A stretch of 11,764 bases of DNA, from assembly GCA_023419055.1 (NCBI GenBank), contig JAEZYO010000686.1:1-11764 (forward strand). The letters run 5' to 3'. This document shows, piece after piece, positions 6,278 through 11,764 of this stretch. The translations under genes and the position numbers were made by a program. Under the pieces are notes generated by a model. The model made no database searches and was not told where the DNA came from. It saw only the letters and a program-made list of their open reading frames with translations. Numbering within the stretch: the first letter of the stretch is position 1; each line of letters opens with the position of its first letter. This DNA is from Pseudomonadota bacterium. GTDB lineage: Bacteria; Myxococcota; Polyangia; Polyangiales; Polyangiaceae.

Positions 6278-6724
6278 ATGTCTCTTTCATCCGCTCTGAC
6301 GCAGCTCGAAGCCATCGAAAAACTGCCTGCTGGATGGCGAGACCCAAAGCTTGCCGATGATCCTCCCCACCTGTCCGAGCCGTGGATCGTCCTTCCGGCG
6401 GCATTGATGCGTGCTGCTCGGGGGCTCCTCGAGCGGCTCGATCACGAGAACCTGCCGATGCCTTCCAGCGTGAAGCCGGTCGCGCCCTACCTCGGAAATG
6501 GCGGGCTTGCTCTGTGGTGGCGTGAAGGTCACGTGCAGATCGGGGACCATCCGGCCGTACTCCTCACGATCACGCTCGTCGCAGGGACGACCTGCACGGT
6601 GTTCGAAGACGCGGTGAACGAGCGCGAGTTGCAGGTGCCGGGACATGACGTCGCCGCCGTGGTCGAGGCTCACGAGTTCATCGCTGAGGCTGTTCGCTGG
6701 TGGGCGTCACAGCCGAGGGCGTGA
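6278..6724 (+). CDS. Hypothetical protein, 148 aa
   Basis: I do not recognise this protein with certainty. It has no signal peptide, membrane helix or cysteine cluster, so it is probably cytoplasmic. Visible features are an LPAGW motif (16-20), an Ala/Leu helix (40-54), a PxPxxxxPVAPY turn followed by Gly-Gly and LALWW (60-81), and a C-terminal amphipathic helix ending VRWWASQ. An LPxGW start followed by a GG-x-x-hydrophobic-W strand recalls small uncharacterised accessory proteins, from memory only. It lies 109 bp after the esterase. The start is uncertain: ATG 6278 is preferred because the reading frame upstream turns Arg/Ser-rich, but ATG 6257 (seven residues longer) is possible and has TAGTCG nearby. 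No Shine-Dalgarno supports either. Confidence 0.6.
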   Translation: MSLSSALTQLEAIEKLPAGWRDPKLADDPPHLSEPWIVLPAALMRAARGLLERLDHENLPMPSSVKPVAPYLGNGGLALWWREGHVQIGDHPAVLLTITLVAGTTCTVFEDAVNERELQVPGHDVAAVVEAHEFIAEAVRWWASQPRA

Positions 6725-6810
6725 GCCGAGCCTCGACGCGAGTTTGCGACGAGTGACAGCGGCGACGCACGCCGCGCGACTGCTGTAGTGAAATTTTATT
6801 GGCGGGCCGT

Positions 6811-6831
6811 GGGGGCGATTTGGCCCCCTTT
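6811..6831 (+). terminator. GC-rich hairpin with short T-run, possible terminator or leader element
   Basis: GGGGGC (6811-6816) pairs perfectly with GCCCCC (6823-6828) around GATTTG, followed by TTT. It is 87 bp after the stop of the hypothetical protein gene and 50 bp before the next ATG. It is the most terminator-like structure in the window, though the T-run is only three long. If it ends transcription, the longer start at 6788 of the next gene is unlikely. Confidence 0.4.
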
Positions 6832-6880
6832 GGCAGGAGCGATCGGGCTCGTAGGCTGCGCCGAGAAAGAAGAACTCAGC

Positions 6881-7897
6881 ATGTCCCGACGAGAATTCTC
6901 TGCACTCACCCCGACGTATTCGCGAACCACGAGCGCACGCCTCGTTTTCTGGACGATGAGCGCGACCCTTGCTCTGGCTGCCTGCGGGAGCGAAGCGGAA
7001 AATCCCGGCACAGGTGGTACCGGGGGGTCGGCCGGATCCGGGGCTACCGGCGGTACCACGGCGCCGGCAACCGGCGGAACGAGCGGGAGCGGAGGAACCG
7101 GCACGCCCGCCGGTGGGACCGGGGGCGTGGCAACGACTGGTGGTGCACCATCGACGGGCGGCACTCCAGCGACCGGCGGTACCGGAGGCGGAGTTTCGGG
7201 CTCGGGCGGAGCCTCGGGTTCGGCTGGGAGCGCGGGCTCGGGAGGAGCTTCGGGCTCGGGCGGTAGCTCTGGGTCTGGAGGCGGGTCCGGGGCTTGTGAA
7301 AAGGGCACCACGATGGGTAAGGAGGTCCTCTTCATCGGCGAATCGTTCATCGCAGCGAGCACGATTCCGGAAGAGACGACGAAGTTGGCGAGGGCGGCAG
7401 GCTCGCTCGGGCCGAGCGACTCCTACGTGGACAAGTCCGTGAGCGGCACCTGGATCGGCAACGGCGCGAGCAACTCGATCCCGAACCAATACAACAACAA
7501 CTCGAACGGCGTGCGCTTCGTGCTGATGAACGGCGGCGGCAACGATTGCTGGCAAGGTGGCGAGGCGCAGCACCGGACCGCGGCTCTCAGCGCAGCCGAG
7601 CAGCTGTTCCAGGACATGGGCGAGAAGGGAGTGGAGAAGGTGGTCTACTTCTTCTACCCGGATCCGATCGGCAACCAGTTCAACGACCTCAAGGCATGCC
7701 TCGACTTGCTCAGGCCGGAAATGAAGGCGCTCTGCGACGAGCAGACCTCGCCGAAGTGCTACTGGGTCGACTTGCGCGAGACCTGGGCAGGGCACCCCGA
7801 GTACACGAGCGACGGCATCCACGTCGATGATCCGGGTAACGCGCCCACGGCGGCGGCGATCTTCGAATCGATGCAGGCGAACTGCGTCGCGCCCTGA
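6881..7897 (+). CDS. SGNH-hydrolase-like lipoprotein with long Gly/Ser linker
   Basis: A 338-aa predicted lipoprotein. The signal peptide ends in lipobox LAAC (Cys35), followed by a low-complexity Gly/Ser/Thr linker (about 41-137) and a C-terminal SGNH/GDSL hydrolase-like domain. Catalytic blocks are visible: GES with Ser155 (VLFIGESF), Gly189 in the block II position, GGGND with Asn221, and DGIHV with Asp311 and His314. The family comprises esterases, lipases and carbohydrate deacetylases; the substrate is unknown. The linker probably holds the enzyme away from the membrane. I chose ATG 6881 because the sequence after Cys35 (GSEAENPG) parallels that after the lipobox of the next gene (SSGAETPG). 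An in-frame GTG at 6788 would add a second, separate lipobox signal. Stop is 6 bp from the next gene, implying an operon. Confidence 0.85.
   Translation: MSRREFSALTPTYSRTTSARLVFWTMSATLALAACGSEAENPGTGGTGGSAGSGATGGTTAPATGGTSGSGGTGTPAGGTGGVATTGGAPSTGGTPATGGTGGGVSGSGGASGSAGSAGSGGASGSGGSSGSGGGSGACEKGTTMGKEVLFIGESFIAASTIPEETTKLARAAGSLGPSDSYVDKSVSGTWIGNGASNSIPNQYNNNSNGVRFVLMNGGGNDCWQGGEAQHRTAALSAAEQLFQDMGEKGVEKVVYFFYPDPIGNQFNDLKACLDLLRPEMKALCDEQTSPKCYWVDLRETWAGHPEYTSDGIHVDDPGNAPTAAAIFESMQANCVAP
7001..7291 (+). repeat. Low-complexity Gly/Ser/Thr linker of the SGNH lipoprotein
   Basis: About 97 codons are almost entirely Gly, Ser, Thr and Ala in GTGG- and GSGGASGS-type units. On the opposite strand this makes a long Pro-rich open frame, an artefact. 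Such repetitive coding DNA may vary in length between strains. Confidence 0.85.
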
Positions 7898-7903
7898 CAA
7901 CGC

Positions 7904-8767
7904 ATGAGAGACTGCACGCTTCTACGGCGGGCGCTCGTTCTTCGAGCGCCCATCGCGCTGCTCGTTTCGATCTGCGCCTGCAGTTCCGGAGCTGAAACTC
8001 CCGGCGACCCCGTGGCGTCAGGCGGCGCCATGCACGCCGCAGGCGGCAACGCAGGAGCGGGAAACAACGGCGGAAGCCAGGGGAACAGCGGCGGAACGCC
8101 CGCTTCGGGAGGAGCCGCGGGCAGCGCCGGTACCACCGCGGGAGGTGGCGCCGGAGGCTCCACTGGTGGCACGACTCAAGCCGGCGGCGACGCGGGCGCG
8201 GCGTCAGGCGGCACCTCGGGCACAGGCGGGAGCAGTGGAACTTTCGTTCTCACGAGCCCGGCGTTCGAGAACGTCACGGGTTGCTCGGTCGACAACCCGA
8301 GTGTGTGCGACGTCTTTCCCGATGAGAACGTCAGCTACCAGGACAACGCGAACGTCTCGCCGGAGCTCGCTTGGACCGGTGTTCCACCGGGCACGCAGAG
8401 CTTCGCGCTAGTCCTGTTCGACGTGACCTACGGGCAGGCGCACTGGGCGCTCTGGAACATCCCTGCCGAAGTCACCATGCTCGCCGCCAACGTCCCCCAG
8501 GATACGGCGACGCCAGCGATGCCTGCCGGGTCGCAACAAGCGAATGCGAACTTCGCCACCACCTCCGAAGACGGCTACTTCGGTCCGCACCTCCCCTGCA
8601 ACGTCTTCGAGCTCGAGCTCTACGCGCTGTCGACGAGCACCTTCTCGCCCGCGGATCCCGAGTCCTCGGTCCTGGTCTCCATCGAGCTGCAGGAGCTCGG
8701 CGACGAGGTGCTCGGGGTGGCGAAGCTGACGGGCCGGAGCAACGACTACGGGGAGACTTGCGACTGA
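7904..8767 (+). CDS. PEBP (YbhB/YbcL-type) lipoprotein with Gly-rich linker
   Basis: A 287-aa predicted lipoprotein: signal peptide with lipobox ICAC (Cys26), Gly/Ser/Ala linker (about 38-112), then a phosphatidylethanolamine-binding-protein domain (about 114-277). PEBP landmarks are VSPELAWTGVPPGTQSFAL (151-168), Asp173 and HWALWNIPAE (180-189), GYFGPHLPC (224-232) and FELELYALS (235-243). The Asp-His pair and the GP segment form the family's anion-binding pocket; bacterial members have no settled function. The loop between Asp173 and His180 is shorter than in cytoplasmic YbhB-type proteins. The gene begins 6 bp after the SGNH lipoprotein and shares its signal-linker design, so both are probably co-expressed surface or periplasmic proteins. 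Extra cysteines (127, 135, 232, 286) may form disulfides. Confidence 0.88.
   Translation: MRDCTLLRRALVLRAPIALLVSICACSSGAETPGDPVASGGAMHAAGGNAGAGNNGGSQGNSGGTPASGGAAGSAGTTAGGGAGGSTGGTTQAGGDAGAASGGTSGTGGSSGTFVLTSPAFENVTGCSVDNPSVCDVFPDENVSYQDNANVSPELAWTGVPPGTQSFALVLFDVTYGQAHWALWNIPAEVTMLAANVPQDTATPAMPAGSQQANANFATTSEDGYFGPHLPCNVFELELYALSTSTFSPADPESSVLVSIELQELGDEVLGVAKLTGRSNDYGETCD
8015..8239 (+). repeat. Low-complexity Gly/Ser/Ala linker of the PEBP lipoprotein
   Basis: About 75 codons, mostly Gly, Ser, Ala, Thr with some Asn and Gln, connect the lipidated cysteine to the PEBP domain. Composition is like the linker of the preceding gene but without exact repeat identity. Confidence 0.8.
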
Positions 8768-8768
8768 T

Positions 8769-8785
8769 CGGTGCCGGGCGTACCG
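8769..8785 (+). terminator. Small hairpin just after the PEBP gene
   Basis: A 6-bp stem (one G-T wobble) with loop CGGGC begins 2 nt after the stop codon; an alternative 5-bp stem around CGAA overlaps it at 8779-8792. No T-run follows, so termination is only suggested by position. Confidence 0.3.
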
Positions 8786-8893
8786 AAGTACGGAAACCGC
8801 TCGGACGTTCGCGCTCGGCCACATTTCTCCCCAACGGCGTGACCTTGGCAGCTAGCGCGAGATCTTCTGCTGGCTGTTCGTGCCCATCGCACC

Positions 8894-8899
8894 TACGGT
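8894..8899 (+). promoter_or_regulatory. Candidate -10 element TACGGT, leaderless-type position
   Basis: TACGGT ends 6 nt before the ATG at 8906, placing +1 on the start codon. No Shine-Dalgarno lies in the gap. The preceding 126 bp from the PEBP stop hold no gene. Confidence 0.45.
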
Positions 8900-8905
8900 G
8901 CGCCC

Positions 8906-9679
8906 ATGGCTCGAGACGACGAGAAGAACGAGGGCGCGGAGAAGGCCGAAGAGGCCGGCACGGCTGACGAGAAGACCGACGCGGAGGCGGGCGCGGAGGA
9001 TCGAGAGGCCGTCGATAGGGAGGCTCCCGTCGAAGCCAAGCCCCGCAGCAAGGGGCCGCGCTCACGCAAGTCCCGTCGTGACGGCGAGGGGCGCGAGGGG
9101 AGGAGCGCGCGAGCTGACCAGCAGCGGGCGAAGCCGAGCGCGGGCAGCGGCGGAGCATCACGAGCTGCGCTCGTCGGTATCCTGGCGCTCGTTGCAGGGC
9201 TTGCTGCGGGTTGGTTCGGCCACGAAGCGCAGGCCAAGGCGAAGCTTCGAGAGCCGTCGGGGCCAGCTGCCGCCGGCAGCAGCGGCCCTTGCAAACAGTG
9301 GGAGGGAAAGATCTGCGCAGGTAGCGGCCAAGAGTCGATGACCTGCCAGCAGGCGAAGAGCGCCGCCGAACTCCTGACACCGCCGATCTGCGAAAATGCG
9401 CTGACTGCGGTGCCCGCCACCCTGGAGAGGGCGAAGGCTGCCCGCGCGGCGTGCGACACGCTGATCAACAAGGCATGCAACGACCTGCCCAAGGGCTCGA
9501 GCACTTGCAAGATGGTGCAGGAGCGCACCCCGAGCTTCCCGGTCGAACGTTGCAAGGAAATGCTCGAGCAATATGACCAGGTGCTCCAGGAGCTGCAGGC
9601 CATCGAGGCGCAGGGCGGACCGCCCAGCGGCACCCCAGGGCAGGAGCCGGGTATGCCTCCCGGTTTGCCCCCTCAATAG
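8906..9679 (+). CDS. Single-pass membrane protein with periplasmic 8-Cys domain
   Basis: A 257-aa protein with no recognised family. Residues 1-85 are highly charged and disordered-looking (Glu/Lys/Arg/Ala), residues 86-104 form one membrane helix (AALVGILALVAGLAAGWFG), and residues 125-235 form a likely periplasmic helical domain with eight cysteines at 129, 137, 147, 162, 183, 191, 201 and 216. The even number and spacing suggest four disulfides. A Pro/Gly-rich tail (about 237-257) ends the protein. The basic stretch before the helix favours an N-in, C-out topology. It is followed 33 bp later by the MutT gene on the same strand, so the two may be co-transcribed. A role in binding or assembly at the inner membrane would be guesswork. 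Expression and topology are confident, function unknown. Confidence 0.8.
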   Translation: MARDDEKNEGAEKAEEAGTADEKTDAEAGAEDREAVDREAPVEAKPRSKGPRSRKSRRDGEGREGRSARADQQRAKPSAGSGGASRAALVGILALVAGLAAGWFGHEAQAKAKLREPSGPAAAGSSGPCKQWEGKICAGSGQESMTCQQAKSAAELLTPPICENALTAVPATLERAKAARAACDTLINKACNDLPKGSSTCKMVQERTPSFPVERCKEMLEQYDQVLQELQAIEAQGGPPSGTPGQEPGMPPGLPPQ

Positions 9680-9712
9680 TCATTCCAGAGTCGCTTCTCG
9701 GCGACGGACGCC

Positions 9713-10132
9713 ATGCATCACTCGGCGAAAGACACCCTTCACGTCGTCGGCGCCGCGATCGCGCACGACAAGAAGTGTCTCGTCGCACGGCGGGGCCCGA
9801 GCATGAGCCTCCCGGGGAAGTGGGAGTTCCCGGGAGGTAAGGTCGAGGCGGACGAATCGGCCCCGGCCGCGCTGGCTCGCGAAATCCTCGAGGAGCTGGG
9901 CGTCAGCGTCGCGATCGGCGAGCTGCTCGGCACAGGCACGGCGAACGCCGGGACCAAAGTAGTCAGGCTGGATGTGTACGCGGCCTCGATGGTGAGCGGC
10001 GCCATCGTGCCCCGCGAGCACTCGGAGGTGCGTTGGGCCACGGCCGACGAATTGGTCGACTTCGATTGGGCGGAGGCCGACCTGCCCAGCGTCCCGAACG
10101 TGGCGGAGTGGCTGCGGCGTTTGCCCGAGTGA
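9713..10132 (+). CDS. MutT-type Nudix hydrolase (probable 8-oxo-dGTP or nucleotide pyrophosphohydrolase)
   Basis: A 139-aa Nudix protein. The complete Nudix box G-x5-E-x7-REUXEEXGU lies at residues 42-64, with all catalytic residues (Gly42, Glu48, Arg56, Glu57, Glu60, Glu61, Gly63). The preceding LPGKWEFPGGK is the MutT-like form, found in enzymes that remove oxidised nucleotides such as 8-oxo-dGTP or hydrolyse CTP-type nucleotides. Length is typical. The cytoplasmic enzyme needs Mg2+ or Mn2+ in known relatives. It starts at an ATG 33 bp after the membrane-protein gene, with no clear Shine-Dalgarno and no TAnnnT hexamer, so it probably depends on the upstream transcript. Superfamily and MutT branch are confident; exact substrate is not. 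Confidence 0.92.
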   Translation: MHHSAKDTLHVVGAAIAHDKKCLVARRGPSMSLPGKWEFPGGKVEADESAPAALAREILEELGVSVAIGELLGTGTANAGTKVVRLDVYAASMVSGAIVPREHSEVRWATADELVDFDWAEADLPSVPNVAEWLRRLPE

Positions 10133-10164
10133 CGTCGTCCCCCGCCCGGGGTCGCGTTCCGCGC

Positions 10165-10170
10165 TAGGTT
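10165..10170 (+). promoter_or_regulatory. Candidate -10 element TAGGTT, leaderless-type position
   Basis: TAGGTT ends 6 nt before the ATG of the 2TM gene, placing +1 on the start codon. A short CCCC-GCCC-GGGG hairpin (10140-10151) lies just upstream and may end the MutT transcript. Confidence 0.45.
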
Positions 10171-10176
10171 CCGGGA

Positions 10177-10713
10177 ATGAACGACGCGCGAAAGTATTCG
10201 GACGAGGAGGTTCGCGCCATTCTCGACCGCGCGCTCAAAGGAGACGGTGGCGACGCGCATGGTCTGAGCCACGCGGACCTCTTGGCGATCGGCGAGCAAG
10301 TCGGGGTCTCACCCGAAGCGATGTCACGCGCCGCCGACCAAGTACGGCACGATAGGCTCGACGCGGCTGCGAAGGCCGCCATTGCTTCACGCCGAAGGCG
10401 CTGGCTGGGCGCTCACGCCGCCGTGTTCGCCGTCATCAACGGCCTGCTCTTCACGGTCAATGCTCTGACGACTCCCGGCGAGTGGTGGGTGCTCTTTCCC
10501 CTGGTGTTTTGGGGGCTGGCGCTCGCGCTGCACGTAGCTTTGGTGTTCGGCCTCCAGCCTTCGGAACGCGCGCTCACGCGAGCACGCAGCCGCCTGGAGC
10601 AGGCGGGTAAACCCACGGCCAGAGTTCGCGTGGAGCCAGAAGTCGGCGAGCCCGTCGAGAACGAGCCCGTCGAGATCGAGCACCAAGCCGAGCAGCAGCG
10701 CCGATCACGTTGA
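10177..10713 (+). CDS. 2TM-domain membrane protein
   Basis: A 178-aa inner-membrane protein. Residues 1-60 form a helical soluble domain (YSDEEVRAILDRAL ... DLLAIGEQVGVSPEAMSRAA), a pattern often seen before 2TM domains and resembling short regulatory helices that sense a Gly-Val-Ser turn. Residues 72-124 match the 2TM domain: basic SRRRRW, a first helix at about 79-97, a WW-containing turn, and a second helix at about 103-124. Both ends should be cytoplasmic. The C-terminal tail (about 126-178) is charged, with an EPVENEPVEIE repeat. In known families the 2TM domain also occurs fused to LytTR or kinase regulators; its own function is not known. It has its own candidate leaderless promoter and ends 16 bp from the convergent FAD-enzyme gene. 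Confidence 0.8.
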   Translation: MNDARKYSDEEVRAILDRALKGDGGDAHGLSHADLLAIGEQVGVSPEAMSRAADQVRHDRLDAAAKAAIASRRRRWLGAHAAVFAVINGLLFTVNALTTPGEWWVLFPLVFWGLALALHVALVFGLQPSERALTRARSRLEQAGKPTARVRVEPEVGEPVENEPVEIEHQAEQQRRSR

Positions 10714-10729
10714 CCGTCTTGGAGCACCA

Positions 10730-11764
10730 TCAAGCTTCCTGCTCGACGCGGTGAGCCAGGCGGAGCGAGGGGAAGGAGCCTTGATTGAGTGACAGAAGCT
10801 GCTGAAAGAGCCCAGGGCTCCACGAGAGGGCGGAGATCAACTGCTCGATCAGTCGCGGCGACCGTCGCAGTAGCAGTAACAGGCGAGTCAGCCTGACGTG
10901 TGCACGCTGCGCGAGCCGAACCTCTTTCAGGAAAGGCTGCAGGTCTTCGAGTCGTAGCTGCGGGCCGGGCTCGCTCAACGCGGGGCCGACGTGTTTCGCC
11001 AAGAGTCGCGCCGAAAGCGCCGCCAGGCCCACGCCTTCGCCGGTCAATGCATCCACGTATCCGGCAGCATCGCCAACGAGCAGCAAGCCGTCACGTGCGG
11101 GGAGCGGCACTCGCACCTGCAACGGCCCGCGGGCGGCAAGGCGTCCTACGGGCTCCGCGTGACGAAGCCGGCGAGCCAGCTCGGGAAACTGCTCCAACAT
11201 TCGATCACTCAGCCGTTGGCCGCCGTGAGCCTGGACGACGCTCTCGTCCCAGAGGAACGCCACGTTCACCTGATCGCTGCCGGTCGGGGTCACGTAGGCC
11301 TCGAGCCCGTTGCCCCAGTGCACCTCCACGTAGTCGGTCCACGGCGTCACACGAAAGTGCCGGCGCGCTCCGAAGCGGACTCGACCTGGACGAAGCGATC
11401 GAAGACCCGCCGTCTTGCGGATGCTCGAGCAAAGGCCATCGGCGCCGAGCAGTAGACGGGGCGTGATGACGGCGCTCTCGACTTCGAGCCGACAGGGCTG
11501 CCCGTTCTCGACCCGTAGTCGAGCGTCGCCGCGGCGTAGGCTCAACCCAGGCGTGCTCCTCGCCAGGTCAGTGAGCAGGCGCTGCAGATGTTGGCGGCTC
11601 AATCCGAGGCCCGGCCCTTCTCTGAATCGCCCCTCGGCTCGCTCGCCTGCGCGGGAGATGTATCGCACGCCCGAGAGCGGATGACCGCAGTCGAGCAGAT
11701 CCGCCTCGCGAAGTCCGAGCTCGGTGAGCTCGGCGAGAGCGCGCGGCAAGAGCCCTTCGCCGCA
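10730..11764 (-). CDS. FAD-dependent monooxygenase/geranylgeranyl-reductase-like oxidoreductase, partial
   Basis: The frame is open to the right edge (344 codons seen, stop at 10730-10732), so the N-terminal FAD Rossmann GxGxxG is outside the window. The visible part begins CGEGLLPRAL, the usual segment after the first FAD strand in flavin monooxygenases and geranylgeranyl reductases. It also contains the DG motif LLGADGLCSSIR (100-110 counted from TTG 11749) and the GD motif VGDAAGYVDALTGEGVGLA (225-243), which contacts the FAD ribityl chain. A helical C-terminus follows. The family hydroxylates or reduces lipids, aromatic or isoprenoid compounds; the substrate cannot be told here. A TTG at 11749 is not the real start, because homology continues beyond it. 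Convergent with the 2TM gene, no terminator visible between them. Enzyme class is confident, pathway unknown. Confidence 0.88.
   Translation of the reverse strand, partial: CGEGLLPRALAELTELGLREADLLDCGHPLSGVRYISRAGERAEGRFREGPGLGLSRQHLQRLLTDLARSTPGLSLRRGDARLRVENGQPCRLEVESAVITPRLLLGADGLCSSIRKTAGLRSLRPGRVRFGARRHFRVTPWTDYVEVHWGNGLEAYVTPTGSDQVNVAFLWDESVVQAHGGQRLSDRMLEQFPELARRLRHAEPVGRLAARGPLQVRVPLPARDGLLLVGDAAGYVDALTGEGVGLAALSARLLAKHVGPALSEPGPQLRLEDLQPFLKEVRLAQRAHVRLTRLLLLLRRSPRLIEQLISALSWSPGLFQQLLSLNQGSFPSLRLAHRVEQEA

Noticed and set aside
6707..7900. 397-aa minus-strand open frame, and a Pro-rich 188-aa frame on the same strand, opposite the SGNH lipoprotein
   Set aside because: Both mirror the Gly/Ser linker and the hydrolase domain, which carries clear catalytic motifs on the plus strand. 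Long antisense frames are expected in high-GC coding DNA.
7001..8239. Gly-rich repeats as a possible CRISPR or satellite array
   Set aside because: They are in-frame low-complexity linkers within two coding genes, with no regular spacers.
8472..9380. 302-aa minus-strand open frame across the PEBP end and the membrane protein
   Set aside because: It spans two well-supported plus-strand genes and is Arg/Pro/Ser-rich, typical of an antisense artefact.

Overview
This looks like a chromosomal window from a high-GC, GTG/TTG-start-using bacterium. Two adjacent secreted lipoproteins have very long Gly/Ser/Thr ('GTGG') linkers. There is also a DUF937-OmpA fusion, a sigma factor with an extra C-terminal domain, and a METTL25-like methyltransferase. 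Together these suggest a Myxococcota member, perhaps of the Polyangia/Sorangium side; that is inference, since no rRNA or marker gene is present. I see no tRNA, rRNA, CRISPR array, transposase, integrase or phage gene, and nothing that marks a clear defence or biosynthetic island.

Layout. Left edge to 836 (minus): a sigma-70/ECF-like factor whose extra C-terminal domain runs off the window. It is divergent from a short PrmA-like methyltransferase (908-1513, plus). A hairpin lies between PrmA and a convergent minus-strand group that is read OmpA/DUF937 envelope protein (4814-3348), then METTL25/Methyltransf_32-type methyltransferase (3309-2002), then GFA/CENP-V zinc enzyme (1961-1554). A 454-bp intergenic stretch separates OmpA from a plus-strand run: CE1/PHB-depolymerase-like esterase lipoprotein (5269-6168), an unknown 148-aa protein (6278-6724), an SGNH-hydrolase lipoprotein (6881-7897) with a PEBP lipoprotein 6 bp behind it (7904-8767), a single-pass Cys-rich membrane protein (8906-9679), a MutT-type Nudix hydrolase (9713-10132) and a 2TM-domain protein (10177-10713). 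The right edge holds the C-terminal part of a minus-strand FAD-dependent monooxygenase/reductase (11764-10730).

The genes do not form one pathway. Common threads are envelope and export (OmpA, three lipoproteins, a Cys-rich periplasmic domain) and housekeeping modification or repair (two methyltransferases, MutT). The most unusual observations are these: a TAnnnT hexamer sits 6 or 8 nt before the start codon of five separate genes, the geometry of leaderless transcripts; a perfect 12-bp inverted repeat overlaps the start of the METTL25-like gene; two lipobox signal sequences lie in tandem in one frame before the SGNH lipoprotein; a PrmA-like enzyme lacks the L11-recognition domain; and the sigma factor carries a C-terminal domain. 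I found no convincing multi-gene novel system.
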